This document shows positions 17,576 to 26,650 of a stretch of 64,000 nucleotides of DNA, in pieces. The stretch is from Gammaproteobacteria bacterium (GTDB taxonomy: Bacteria; Pseudomonadota; Gammaproteobacteria; Pseudomonadales; Pseudohongiellaceae), in assembly GCA_030682575.1 (NCBI GenBank), contig JAUXNX010000019.1, forward strand, positions 1-64,000, written 5' to 3'. Below the pieces are notes generated by a model. It ran no database searches. It was not told where the DNA came from and saw nothing but the letters and a program-made list of their open reading frames with translations. Each line of letters opens with the position of its first letter. The stretch's first letter is position 1. Both the position numbers and the translations under genes were made by a program.

Positions 17576-17592
17576 TGTTCCAATTTGGAACA
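17576..17592. promoter_or_regulatory. Perfect 17-bp palindrome upstream of RR1 (operator)
   Basis: TGTTCCAATTTGGAACA is a perfect inverted repeat with 8-bp arms around one central base. It is the best copy of the operator found at the three sigma-54 promoters. It lies 65 bp before the RR1 start and about 90 bp before the divergent DUF998-like gene. No -24/-12 element sits at the usual distance, so it more likely mediates autoregulation of RR1. Confidence 0.75.
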
Positions 17593-17656
17593 GGTGACGC
17601 TAGCATGCTCCAATCGATTTCTTGAGCATAAGCTGCGACCACAGCCTGAAAACATC

Positions 17657-19033
17657 ATGACAATAAAAACCGGCAACATCCTTATCGTCGATGACGACCG
17701 CGACGTACTGCTCTCCGCTCAGATGATCCTCAAGCGCGAGTTTGCCAGCGTGCGCTGCCTGTCCAATCCATCCGAGCTCGAAGAGGAACTGGCCTCATTC
17801 CCGCCCGATCTTGTGCTGCTGGACATGAACTTTACACGCGGCATGACCAGCGGCGACGAAGGGCTCTACTGGCTGCAGAAGATCAAGCAAACGGATTCTT
17901 CAATCCAGGTGGTGACGTCTACCGCTTACGGTGAGATTGATCTCGCGGTGAAAGCGATCAAACAGGGTGCAGCCGATTTTGTGCAGAAGCCCTGGGTCAA
18001 CGAGAAACTCGTCGCGACGCTGCGCACCTGCCTGAAGCTCGGCGAGTCCCATCGCCGCATTGAACAATTGCAACACACGCAGCAGGCGCTCAGTGAGGAG
18101 ATCGGACGCGGTTTCGCAGCACTGATTGGAGAGTCCGATTCCTTCGCTACCGTACGTACATTGATCGAGCGCGTGGCCGCCACTGATGCCAACGTGCTCA
18201 TCACCGGCGAGAATGGCACCGGCAAGGATCTGGTCGCCCATGCCATCCATAACAAGTCACTGCGGGCCAATGGACCGATGATCTCCGTGGACATTGGCGC
18301 CATCCCTGCCACGCTGTTCGAGTCAGAGATGTTCGGCCACATCAAGGGTTCCTTCACGGACGCACGAGAGAATCGCCCTGGCAAATTTGAACTGGCGACA
18401 GGTGGCACCTTATTTCTGGATGAGATCGGCAATCTCGAGGCCGCCACACAGGCCAAACTGCTGCGTGCACTGGAATCCCGCACTATCACCCGTGTGGGCG
18501 GCCAGAAGCCCATCCCCATCGACATTCGTTTGATCTGCGCCACCAATGCTTCCATGCGCGATCTCTCCAATCCCGACGTGTTCCGCCGTGACCTTCTTTA
18601 CCGCATCAACACTGTTGAAATCAGGTTGCCGTCTCTGCGCGAACGCACTGCCGACATTCCCCTGCTGCTGGAACACTATCGGGAAGTGTTTGCGCAGAAA
18701 TACAACCGACACGATGTGAGCATTCCCAAGGCGACCGCCAGAAAGCTGCAGTCGTACGAGTGGCCAGGCAATGTGCGCGAACTGAAGCACGCAGTCGAGC
18801 GGGCTATCATCATTTCCAGCGAATCCAAACTGACCGTGGAGGATTTTCTCATCGGCACTCGCGTGCAGGAGGAAGCCCTTGGCAATCTGAATCTCGCTGA
18901 GTTGGAAAAAAACGCCATTCGCAACGCCATACGGCAGTGCGAGGGCAACCTCACGCAGGTGGCAAAACTCTTGGGCCTTGGCCGCACCACGCTGTACCGC
19001 AAGATGGAAAAATATGAACTCGTTGATCAGTAG
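17657..19033 (+). CDS. Sigma-54-dependent response regulator (RR1)
   Basis: This 458-aa NtrC-family activator has a receiver domain (about 7-125) with phospho-acceptor Asp56 in LLDMNF. An AAA+ domain follows with Walker A GENGTGKD from residue 184, Walker B TLFLDEIGNL and an arginine-finger region. The C terminus is a Fis-type helix-turn-helix (NLTQVAKLLGLGRTTLYRKM). The sigma-54 contact loop reads GSFTDA (231-236) instead of GAFTGA. ATG 17657 begins at the receiver domain. Its last codons are part of a 26-bp direct repeat shared with the start of HK1, so HK1 was probably its overlapping neighbour. It is the likely activator of the three sigma-54 promoters in the island. Confidence 0.93.
   Translation: MTIKTGNILIVDDDRDVLLSAQMILKREFASVRCLSNPSELEEELASFPPDLVLLDMNFTRGMTSGDEGLYWLQKIKQTDSSIQVVTSTAYGEIDLAVKAIKQGAADFVQKPWVNEKLVATLRTCLKLGESHRRIEQLQHTQQALSEEIGRGFAALIGESDSFATVRTLIERVAATDANVLITGENGTGKDLVAHAIHNKSLRANGPMISVDIGAIPATLFESEMFGHIKGSFTDARENRPGKFELATGGTLFLDEIGNLEAATQAKLLRALESRTITRVGGQKPIPIDIRLICATNASMRDLSNPDVFRRDLLYRINTVEIRLPSLRERTADIPLLLEHYREVFAQKYNRHDVSIPKATARKLQSYEWPGNVRELKHAVERAIIISSESKLTVEDFLIGTRVQEEALGNLNLAELEKNAIRNAIRQCEGNLTQVAKLLGLGRTTLYRKMEKYELVDQ
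19008..19033 (+). repeat. 26-bp direct repeat, left copy (RR1 3' end)
   Basis: These 26 bases, containing ATGAACTCGTTGATCAGTAG, recur exactly at 28115-28140. Here they encode the RR1 C terminus and stop. The ATG in the other frame is the HK1 start in the right copy. Confidence 0.9.
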
Positions 19034-19119
19034 CGTCTTCAGGCAACCATCGCTGGTATCAATACACCAAAAGTGTCGTCAATTTCTGGTTGCGAACTGC
19101 AGAAATAGCTCGTCGTCAT

Positions 19120-20424
19120 TCAGAACTTGATTTTGAAACGAGTCCACTTTCCGGGTTCACAATCCAGAGAATAACGAAACCCATGCTGTTGCAGGATTTC
19201 CCTGACCAGCATCAGGCCAATCCCCTGACCGTGACGTTTGGTGGAATAAAAGGGCTTGAACAGTTTCTGCCTGTCGGCCTGAGTCAGCACACCCGCAGAG
19301 TCCTGTACGATCAGTTCCGGCGCGTCGCTACCCATTTGCAGGATTATCGTCAGCACCCCGTCACGCTCAATCGCCTCGAATGCGTTTTTCACGATGTTGA
19401 TCAGCGCCTGCTCGAACAGATGCGTGTCCAGATTCACGCTGGGGACACCACCGTCGACAAACTCCCAGCGAATATTCCGGTTCCTGAGCTCCACCGCAAA
19501 CATCGCCTGAATATTGCGGATCAACAGGGGCAGTGACACGGGCTGGCAATCGGGCGCTGGCAAGTGTACTACCTGGGCCAGACGCTGCATGAACTCTGCC
19601 AGACGACTGTTGCGCTCCATCACCACCTGCAGGGCGTGCGTGAAATCCGCACGGTCCTGCTCCTGCAACTGTGCACAGTACTCCGTGCAGCCCTGCAACA
19701 GACTGTTGGTGGCGCCGATGGTGTTGTTCACCTCGTGGCTGGTCATCTGGATCAGCTTTTCATAGGCGCTGCGTTCCGCTGCCTGCATCTCGCTGGTCAA
19801 CTCTTCCAGCATCAGGAATTTGCGGTGGAAGCCGCGATCATAAAAAACCGATTGTTGTACCCGGAAGCGCTTGCCATCGGGAAGCGTAATCAACGCGGGC
19901 AACTTCTGCTGATCCTCGATGATCGCGGTGGCAAGACACGAGGGGTGATCTGCGAGCCTGGAACCTTTTAACGCTTCGAACTCCAACCCCAGCATGTGTT
20001 CTGCCGCCGGATTCACATTGCTGATGCAATCATCGAAATCGTGAATGATCACGCCGATAGGAGTGGCCTGCAGCAATTTGTCAAAGAAGCCTTTTTGCTC
20101 GCCGAGTTTCAATTGCTCCCGGTGCAGCTCCTCCAGCATTTCGTTGAACAGACCCACCAGCTCATCCAGTTCACTGATACCAACCGGCTTCATACGAGTA
20201 CCAAACTCGCGATCCTGGAACGTGGCTTTGCTGGCCTGAACGAACTCGATTGGTCGCAGCGCTCTGCGAATCATTACGGCGCCGACAAATACAAATGCAA
20301 CAATCGCCGCCTCCATCACGAAGAACCACAGCATCTCTCCCTGCCGGAAAAAATACACCGCAATGACGAGTGGAAACACCTGCACGGCCAGCAAGTAAAC
20401 CCAGAGTTGGGCGCGCAGAGTCAA
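19120..20424 (-). CDS. Membrane sensor histidine kinase (HK2)
   Basis: This 434-aa kinase has two N-terminal membrane segments (VYLLAVQVFPLVIAVYFF and FVMEAAIVAFVFVGAVMI), a HAMP-like linker and a PAS-like domain (about 95-200). A histidine box follows with His230 in MTSHEVNNTIGA, then an ATPase domain with N-box NIVKNAFEAI and glycine box GQGIGLML. The start is TTG: it overlaps the RR2 stop as TTGA and has GGAG eight bases upstream, while the next ATG would cut the first membrane helix. It closes the six-gene operon of the second system. Confidence 0.9.
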   Translation of the reverse strand: MTLRAQLWVYLLAVQVFPLVIAVYFFRQGEMLWFFVMEAAIVAFVFVGAVMIRRALRPIEFVQASKATFQDREFGTRMKPVGISELDELVGLFNEMLEELHREQLKLGEQKGFFDKLLQATPIGVIIHDFDDCISNVNPAAEHMLGLEFEALKGSRLADHPSCLATAIIEDQQKLPALITLPDGKRFRVQQSVFYDRGFHRKFLMLEELTSEMQAAERSAYEKLIQMTSHEVNNTIGATNSLLQGCTEYCAQLQEQDRADFTHALQVVMERNSRLAEFMQRLAQVVHLPAPDCQPVSLPLLIRNIQAMFAVELRNRNIRWEFVDGGVPSVNLDTHLFEQALINIVKNAFEAIERDGVLTIILQMGSDAPELIVQDSAGVLTQADRQKLFKPFYSTKRHGQGIGLMLVREILQQHGFRYSLDCEPGKWTRFKIKF

Positions 20425-21809
20425 ACGCTTACTCCGTATTTTTCCAACCGCCGATACAAGGCCGGACGCGACAGGCCCAGCGCATTGGCCACTTGCGTAA
20501 GATTGTTCCGGTACTGTGACAGCGCCTTGAGGATCATGGCCCTTTCCATTTCCTCCAGCGTCATGGTGCCAACCGGAAGATCCGGTATCTGTGTTTGTGC
20601 GCCGACCTGCTTGCCAAGCCGTCCGGCATTCTGAAACGAGTGTGGTGTCAGTTCAGCAGTGTCCGATATCAACACAGCTCGTTCTATGGTCTGGCGCAGC
20701 TCGCGGATATTGCCCGGCCAGAGCTGCTGTTGCAGCCACTGTACTGCCTCGTCGCTCAGCTGCAGCGGCGCATAACCGTAGCGCTGGCAAATTTCCTGCA
20801 CCATATGCCGGGCCAGTTCCGGAATATCCTCTTTGCGTTCCCGCAAGGGTGGCAGTCTCAATGTGATCAGGTTGATGCGGTACAGAAGGTCCTCGCGGAA
20901 CAAGCCGTTTGTTACCAGCAAATCCAGATCGTGATTGGTGGCGGCAATCACCCGCACATTTGCCGTTCGTGTTGTTGAAGACCCGAGTGGTTGATAGCTC
21001 TGATCCTGCAACACACGCAGCAGCTTCACCTGGGACGCTTTGTCCAGATCACCGATCTCATCGAGGAAGATGCTGCCATTGCCCGCTGCTTCGAAGCGTC
21101 CGACCCGTTCCGATTTCGCGTCAGTGAAAGCGCCCTTCACATGCCCGAACATCTCGCTTTCGAACAGGTTGCCGGGAATGCCGCCAAGATTGACCTTCAC
21201 CAGCGGCTTGTTGCGGCGTTTCGAATTGGCGTGAATTGCGTCCGCAATCAGTTCCTTGCCAGTGCCACTTTCACCGAGTATCAACACGGAGGCATCGGTG
21301 GCGCTGATGCGTCCCACGGTTTCCAGCAGCTGCAATAAGACCGGGGACTGCCCGACGATACCGGCGAGATCGTATTGCGCGTCAAGCCGAGCGCGGGTGA
21401 TGGTGCTATCCGCTTTGCTGCTGTTGATCTCCAGCGCCGTGGCAACCACCTGCAGCAGCCGCTCATTGCTCCAGGGTTTGGCCAGGAAATCGTTGGCGCC
21501 GGCCTTCATGCCTTTGACAGCGAGATCAATGGAGCCCCACGCGGTAATCAATACCACCGGTGTCTGTCCATACAACTGTCTTATGGCCTGCAGGAGCTGC
21601 AACCCTTCCTCGCCACTGGTCTGGCGTGAGAAGTTCATGTCGTGGATTACCAGGTCCGGCTGGTGCTCCTGCACCAGTGCCAGCGCCAGCGCAGGATCAA
21701 AGGCGACCAGAGGCACATAGCCAGCACGCTTGAGAAGCATCGACAGGGACGAGGTCACCGACTCATCGTCATCCACGATCAGAATTTTCTTCGCAGCGCT
21801 TGCTCGCAT
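20421..21809 (-). CDS. Sigma-54-dependent response regulator (RR2)
   Basis: This 462-aa NtrC-family regulator has a receiver domain with Asp57 (VIHDMNFS), an AAA+ domain (Walker A LGESGTGKE, Walker B GSIFLDEIGDL) and a Fis-type helix-turn-helix (NLTQVANALGLSRPALYRRL). The sigma-54 loop reads GAFTDA. The ATG at 21809 has GAGAG upstream; a TTG at 21827 is an alternative. It lies between permease B and HK2 in the operon whose promoter is itself of the -24/-12 type, so RR2 probably drives its own synthesis. Confidence 0.92.
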   Translation of the reverse strand: MRASAAKKILIVDDDESVTSSLSMLLKRAGYVPLVAFDPALALALVQEHQPDLVIHDMNFSRQTSGEEGLQLLQAIRQLYGQTPVVLITAWGSIDLAVKGMKAGANDFLAKPWSNERLLQVVATALEINSSKADSTITRARLDAQYDLAGIVGQSPVLLQLLETVGRISATDASVLILGESGTGKELIADAIHANSKRRNKPLVKVNLGGIPGNLFESEMFGHVKGAFTDAKSERVGRFEAAGNGSIFLDEIGDLDKASQVKLLRVLQDQSYQPLGSSTTRTANVRVIAATNHDLDLLVTNGLFREDLLYRINLITLRLPPLRERKEDIPELARHMVQEICQRYGYAPLQLSDEAVQWLQQQLWPGNIRELRQTIERAVLISDTAELTPHSFQNAGRLGKQVGAQTQIPDLPVGTMTLEEMERAMILKALSQYRNNLTQVANALGLSRPALYRRLEKYGVSV

Positions 21810-21836
21810 CAGACTCTCAATCCGCAATTCAATCCC

Positions 21837-23021
21837 CTACTCATAGCGCAGCGCTTCCACCGGATCTTTCCGTGTCGCCTGGTAGCTGGGGTACAGCGCA
21901 AAAAGTATGCACAGCGCCAACAGTACCAGCGTGCTCACAGCCACCGAAGGGATGAACAAATTCCAATCCATCGCCTGAATGACACCGGCCAGTGGCAATT
22001 GCACCACCAGCGCTACACCCAGTACAAGGGCGAGGCACGCCACGGCGAGCAGTTCCAGCACCACCTGTAATCGTACGCTGCCTGCGCTGGCTCCCAGCGC
22101 ACGTCGCAGCCCCATTTCCGGCGTGCGACGGATGACGTTCTGCCACAACACCCCCAGCATCCCGAAGCCGACCATGACCAGCAGGAACAGCACAACGACG
22201 GCGGCGATCAGCAGCGGAATCATGAAGGTCTGGAAGTGAGCCTGCTGCAGCGATGTCCAGGAATCGACATCGAAATCCCAGCCCGGCGCCGTCCGTTGTA
22301 GCACGTTCTGCAACTGCTCCTCAAACTGCGCCGTCGCACCAGGCCTCACCAGCAACACCAACGTCGGCGGTGCACGGAACTCACTCTCCGGCTGCAAGCG
22401 CATCATCATGAGAGGTTTGCTCGCATAGAATTCGCCATCCTGCCGGAAGTCCTCGAATACTCCGACGATTCTTCGTTGGCTGGTGGGACCATTGGGAATC
22501 ACCAAACCAACGACGTCCCCTCCCGCAGCCTCACTGAACGTCCTGTTTACCAGTATCGGCGCAATGTTCTGATCTCCTGCCACTGGGCTCTCATCCTGAG
22601 GACCAAACCAGCGGCCTTCCACAAGCTGCATACCGATTGCCTCAGGCAGGGTGGCGCTGGCGGAGTTCATGGCAGCGCGGAACTGCTTGCCCCTGACCTC
22701 GGCAAACATTGCACTTTCTCCAAACGAAAATGGGCGATCGGACAGTAGCTCCGTCGCCTCCACTGCATCCATCTGGTCTACGACTTGAAGAAGTTGTTGC
22801 AGGGTTGACTGGTCAGTCGCCTGCAGGGTGCCATTGGTTGAGATCGCAACCGACCAGGTATTTGCGACATTGAATCCCAATGGCGTGTTGTACAGGCGGT
22901 AGAGGTTCAAGCTGAATCCGGTCAAAGCGAACAGGATCAGAAAGGTGACAAGCAATTCAACAATGATCAACGCATTCGCGCCTTTGCGCTGCCACATCAG
23001 GGTAAAGACATGACGAATCAT
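21837..23021 (-). CDS. FtsX-type ABC permease B (system 2), 394 aa
   Basis: This half-size MacB-type permease has the 4-helix layout. The N-terminal helix is ANALIIVELLVTFLILFALTGF. A periplasmic domain follows, and three C-terminal helices (LLIAAVVVLFLLVMVGFGML, VLELLAVACLALVLGVAL, VAVSTLVLLALCILFALYP) end in DPVEALRYE. The FtsX motif RRTPEMGLRRALGASAGS is present. ATG 23021 has AAGGAG upstream and overlaps the permease A stop by one base; a GTG three bases earlier is possible. Confidence 0.9.
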   Translation of the reverse strand: MIRHVFTLMWQRKGANALIIVELLVTFLILFALTGFSLNLYRLYNTPLGFNVANTWSVAISTNGTLQATDQSTLQQLLQVVDQMDAVEATELLSDRPFSFGESAMFAEVRGKQFRAAMNSASATLPEAIGMQLVEGRWFGPQDESPVAGDQNIAPILVNRTFSEAAGGDVVGLVIPNGPTSQRRIVGVFEDFRQDGEFYASKPLMMMRLQPESEFRAPPTLVLLVRPGATAQFEEQLQNVLQRTAPGWDFDVDSWTSLQQAHFQTFMIPLLIAAVVVLFLLVMVGFGMLGVLWQNVIRRTPEMGLRRALGASAGSVRLQVVLELLAVACLALVLGVALVVQLPLAGVIQAMDWNLFIPSVAVSTLVLLALCILFALYPSYQATRKDPVEALRYE

Positions 23022-24319
23022 CACACAGCTCCTTTCAAGGCCTGCACGGGGTCCAGACGGGACATACGCCAGGCTGGATATACTGCCGACAGCAAACCGA
23101 ACACCAGGATGTACAAAAAACCCAGCACAAGCACCCGGCTGTTGAACTGGAAACTTTCACCAGCCAGCACGCCGGTCTGGCCGATCAACATGAGCGCAAG
23201 TAGCGCCAAACCAAAACCCAGCAAGCCACCCAATACCGTGAGGACCAGATTTTCTACAATGAACTGTCTGACCAGATGGCCCGAAGATGCACCAAAACTC
23301 TTGCGTACACCTATTTCGGACGCGCGCTCAAGAATGCGACTGATATTGATGTTGACCAGGTTGAATACAGGCAACAACATGAATAGCAATGCGGCTCCCC
23401 CCAGCACTGCCAGTATCACTTTGCCCGTCTGCTGTTGATCAGGCGCGATGTCCGAAGGACCAATCAACTGCAGGTACATTTGTGCTTTGGGTACAGCCCA
23501 TGAATAGACTTCCAATGGGCGGCCAGGACGGTAGAGCTGCGTAGGAAGGGGCTGGAAGTTACGCACTGCAAGCTGGTATTCCTCCTGAATGCGGGGAATA
23601 TCCGCGTTGCTGCGCGCCTGCATCAGGACTACGAACTCGCCACGATCTTCGTGACGAAACTGCGTCAATGGCGTCGCAAAAATAGGCAACCAGATGTCAG
23701 CCACTGCCAACGTCTGCAGCGAGGATACATCTTTCACCACGCCGATCACCTGAAAGTTCTGCCCGTCCAGTTCGATTCGTTTGCCCACAGCTGTATCGCC
23801 GGGGAAGTATTGATCACGCGTGGCTTCAGAAATGACCGCCACATATTCACCTTGTTGGTGTTCCTGCTCGTTGATCGGACGGCCCTCGATGAAATCGAAT
23901 TGCAGGATGCGCCAGAAATTGGCATCCGTGCGCTTGACCAAAGAACTGATCTTTACGCCATTCCGGAAACCAGTCACTTCACGACCTAGCAACGGCCCCG
24001 CAATCGAGCCGGAAAAGACGCTGATCAGCTCCGGCGTCTGCATCCCCAGCACACTATTTCCCACGAATCGGTACCCGAGCGTATTGGTGTTTCTATATAG
24101 GAACCTATCGTTTTCGTCACGCTGCGTTATGGTCATCACACCGGCGACCAAAATATTCTCGCTGTTTCTTTCAGGCCCCTGTGGACGCAGAAAACTCTCG
24201 ATGAGGCTGGTGACAACCAGCAGCACCATCAAGGTCAGGGATATGCCGAACAGACTGACGCACGTATAAAACTTGCGTCGTCGCAAAATCTTGAACGCGA
24301 GTAACAGATTGCTTCTCAT
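23021..24319 (-). CDS. FtsX-type ABC permease A (system 2), 432 aa
   Basis: This MacB-type permease has an N-terminal helix (LFGISLTLMVLLVVTSLI), a periplasmic domain with the motif QNFQVIGVVKDV, and three C-terminal helices. The FtsX motif ERASEIGVRKSFGASSGH lies after the first of them. The ATG at 24319 (MRSNLLLAF) is chosen; the open frame reaches back to a TTG overlapping the ATPase stop. Together with permease B it would form a heterodimeric transporter served by the ATPase at 24349-25014. Confidence 0.9.
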   Translation of the reverse strand: MRSNLLLAFKILRRRKFYTCVSLFGISLTLMVLLVVTSLIESFLRPQGPERNSENILVAGVMTITQRDENDRFLYRNTNTLGYRFVGNSVLGMQTPELISVFSGSIAGPLLGREVTGFRNGVKISSLVKRTDANFWRILQFDFIEGRPINEQEHQQGEYVAVISEATRDQYFPGDTAVGKRIELDGQNFQVIGVVKDVSSLQTLAVADIWLPIFATPLTQFRHEDRGEFVVLMQARSNADIPRIQEEYQLAVRNFQPLPTQLYRPGRPLEVYSWAVPKAQMYLQLIGPSDIAPDQQQTGKVILAVLGGAALLFMLLPVFNLVNINISRILERASEIGVRKSFGASSGHLVRQFIVENLVLTVLGGLLGFGLALLALMLIGQTGVLAGESFQFNSRVLVLGFLYILVFGLLSAVYPAWRMSRLDPVQALKGAV

Positions 24320-24348
24320 GGTTATGAATTTCCTTGGGTGATCCGGCG

Positions 24349-25014
24349 TCAATGAATCAGTTGGCCATCGAAGATGCGCAGGATACGGCGCGTACGGTGC
24401 GCCTTTTCCTCGTCATGCGTGACCATCACCACCGTCGTGTTGTCGTGCTGGTTCAGACCTTCGAGAATCTTCATGATCTCGTCGCCCATCGCACTGTCGA
24501 GATTGCCGGTGGGCTCGTCCGCCAGAATGATCTGTGGCCGACCCACGATGGCGCGGGCTATCGCCACGCGTTGCTGCTGACCTCCTGACAATTGCGTCGG
24601 GTAATGTTTTACGCGCGCACTCAGTCCCACTTTTTCCAGCGCTTCCAGGGCCAGCCTGCGCCGTTCACCGGCTGTGCAGGAACGATACAACAACGGGATT
24701 TCCACGTTGTCCACCACGCTCAGATCGCTGATCAGGTGATACTCCTGGAACACGAAACCGATCTTGTGGTTGCGCAGTTTGGCCAGCTCCTTGTCCTTGC
24801 AGGTTTCGATTAACTGGCCATCAATATGTACGGCCCCCGTCGTGGGTCTGTCCAGCAAACCCATCAGGTTGAGCAGGGTGGACTTACCGCAACCTGATGG
24901 TCCCATGATCGATACAAACTCACCTTTATTTATCTCCAACGAGATATCACGCAGGGCCAGAGTTTCGATACTGGTGGCCTGGTAAGTCTTGCTGGTGTTC
25001 TCCAGTCTTATCAT
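24349..25014 (-). CDS. ABC transporter ATPase, LolD/MacB type (system 2)
   Basis: This ATPase of about 221 aa shows Walker A GPSGCGKST, Q-loop GFVFQEYHLI, signature LSGGQQQR, Walker B ILADEPTGNLDS and H-loop VMVTHDEEKA. The ATG at 25014 (MIRLENTSK) is favoured by an upstream GGGAG; an ATG five codons earlier lacks a site. It is clearly distinct from the two near-identical ATPases of system 1. Confidence 0.93.
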   Translation of the reverse strand: MIRLENTSKTYQATSIETLALRDISLEINKGEFVSIMGPSGCGKSTLLNLMGLLDRPTTGAVHIDGQLIETCKDKELAKLRNHKIGFVFQEYHLISDLSVVDNVEIPLLYRSCTAGERRRLALEALEKVGLSARVKHYPTQLSGGQQQRVAIARAIVGRPQIILADEPTGNLDSAMGDEIMKILEGLNQHDNTTVVMVTHDEEKAHRTRRILRIFDGQLIH

Positions 25015-25047
25015 CTGTGTTGCTCCCATGATTTCAATTTCGAGTGA

Positions 25048-26295
25048 TCAATCGGTCACTACCACTTGCTCCAGATGGTCATAGTCACTCATGTCCGAGA
25101 TGATGATCTCTTCACCCTCGACGAGGCCGCTGACTATCTCCACGAAGTTGCTGTTCTGCAATCCCACTTCCACCTGTCGTTTGCTGGCAGTGTTTCCCTG
25201 TATCACGAATACCTGCTGCAAGCCCGCGCTGTTGAACACGATGCCATTGCTGACGCGCATCCCGGAGTCGCGCTGCTGGGTGAGTATTTTCGCCTCCACT
25301 CGCATACTAGGTTTGAGTTGCACATGGCCCGCATGAGTCAGTTCAATCTGCAAACGAATGGTGCCGTTGTCCACGGCCGGCAGGATCTGGCTGAGAGTGC
25401 CGCTGATGTCGCCAGTGCCAATGTCAATGTTGACGGGCATGCCCACGCTCACCTGATGCAGATAAAAATCCGACAGCGTGGCGTCAACGCGAAAGCTGGA
25501 AAGATCGCTGATGCGAACCAGCTCGGCGCCAGCGACGACATTCTGTCCCAGTTGACTCGACAACACCGTAATCATTCCAGCCGTGCTGGCCCGAACGGTG
25601 GTGTCCGATAGCAGTTGCTCCTGCTCGTTCAGCTGTTGCCGCAGGAGCTGACTTTCAATGTCGCGCTGTTCCACCAGATTACGATTGGAAGCCAGCGTGT
25701 CGCTTATCTGTTGGACCAACTGGCGCACAAGTACGCCGGATTTCTTCACGCTCAACGATGCCAGATCATAGTCATTCTGCGAGGCAATGTTGGAACGACG
25801 CAAAGTCTCGTAACGCTCCAGAGTGACGGTCTGGTTCTCCAGATCCAGACGTGCCAGCTCTTCCTGATTGCGCAACGCACTCAACTGCTGATGTTGCTGC
25901 TGCACCAAACCTGCTATTTCCAGCTCTTTCAGCCGCAGCTGATCTTTCAAACGGCGGATATCCAGTTCAATCTGTGTACTGTCCAACTTCAGAATTGGAT
26001 CCCCCGCTTTTACCGTACTGCCCAGCGGAAGATGAATCTCGCGAATGCTGGAAGACACCGGGCTGATCAACACGCGCTCGTACATCGGTACCACCAGTCC
26101 GACTGCCTGCACCTCGGTGCTGATCGGGCCGCGCTCTACGATTGCGGTGCGGATGGCGCTGCGCTCAACCGCTGGCGCGAGCCAGTGGCGCAAAAGCACA
26201 AGCAGCGCAATGAAGGCGAGTACAACGAGTAGGCTGCGCCCCCACGAATGCAACCTCCGACGTCTCAGAGTTCCTGCGTCAAGCGCAATGTCCAC
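25048..26295 (-). CDS. HlyD/MacA-type periplasmic adaptor (system 2)
   Basis: This 415-aa adaptor has one N-terminal helix (SLLVVLAFIALLVLL), a first lipoyl half (LPLGSTVKAGDPILKLDS) and a long Gln/Leu/Glu coiled coil (about 110-235). The second lipoyl half (VRASTAGMITVLSSQLGQ) and C-terminal barrel segments follow. The start is a GTG preceded by GAGGT. It is the first gene of the leftward six-gene operon adaptor, ATPase, permease A, permease B, RR2, HK2, and begins about 20 nt after the predicted sigma-54 start site. Confidence 0.9.
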   Translation of the reverse strand: MDIALDAGTLRRRRLHSWGRSLLVVLAFIALLVLLRHWLAPAVERSAIRTAIVERGPISTEVQAVGLVVPMYERVLISPVSSSIREIHLPLGSTVKAGDPILKLDSTQIELDIRRLKDQLRLKELEIAGLVQQQHQQLSALRNQEELARLDLENQTVTLERYETLRRSNIASQNDYDLASLSVKKSGVLVRQLVQQISDTLASNRNLVEQRDIESQLLRQQLNEQEQLLSDTTVRASTAGMITVLSSQLGQNVVAGAELVRISDLSSFRVDATLSDFYLHQVSVGMPVNIDIGTGDISGTLSQILPAVDNGTIRLQIELTHAGHVQLKPSMRVEAKILTQQRDSGMRVSNGIVFNSAGLQQVFVIQGNTASKRQVEVGLQNSNFVEIVSGLVEGEEIIISDMSDYDHLEQVVVTD

Positions 26296-26326
26296 GATCT
26301 ACCTCGAAAAGAGTTTAGAAAGTGAT

Positions 26327-26342
26327 ATCAATATCCGTGCCA
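26327..26342 (-). promoter_or_regulatory. Sigma-54 (-24/-12) promoter for system 2 operon
   Basis: On the minus strand the site reads TGGCACGGATATTGAT. The -24 half TGGCACG is a perfect consensus, and TTGA replaces TTGC at -12. The start site would be about 20 nt before the GTG of the adaptor gene. Confidence 0.7.
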
Positions 26343-26458
26343 GTGCATGAGACCGTCCAAAGACAGCGTAAGCAATTGATAAATCGATGGTATTTTGAGT
26401 TGCAGGAATCTGTCCAGAAAACCTTCAGCGCCGTCACACGTCCGTTATTCAAGTCGCC

Positions 26459-26474
26459 TGTCCGCATCCGGACA
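26459..26474. promoter_or_regulatory. Putative RR2 operator
   Basis: TGTCCGCATCCGGACA is an inverted repeat with 6-bp arms and a 4-bp spacer. It is centred about 126 bp upstream of the -24 element, in the range for enhancer sites. It differs from the RR1 operator, as expected for a separate regulator. Confidence 0.5.
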
Positions 26475-26584
26475 ATGGTTGGTCAGTGACTTAGGAGCGC
26501 CAATAAGCGATTGAGCTTCACAACCTGACAACGCTCTGTGGTCGGCGCATGTATACACCATGGCCTCCTATCGACGTCCTTGCT

Positions 26585-26650
26585 GTCCACTTGCTTCCAG
26601 CGTATGCTAAGTGCCATAAAGTCCACTTATTGAAGCTTTCACGTCCACTT
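26585..26650 (+). promoter_or_regulatory. Triple GTCCACTT repeat upstream of AbiEi
   Basis: GTCCACTT occurs at 26585-26592, 26621-26628 and 26643-26650; the last copy overlaps the leader just before the ATG at 26656. The middle copy is part of the small palindrome AAGTCCACTT. AbiEi antitoxins repress their own promoters through repeats, so this is the likely operator. Confidence 0.45.

Noticed and set aside
17487-17642. N-terminal 52-codon extension of the DUF998-like gene
   Set aside because: It is polar, lies across the RR1 operator and comes before a natural ATG at the first membrane helix.
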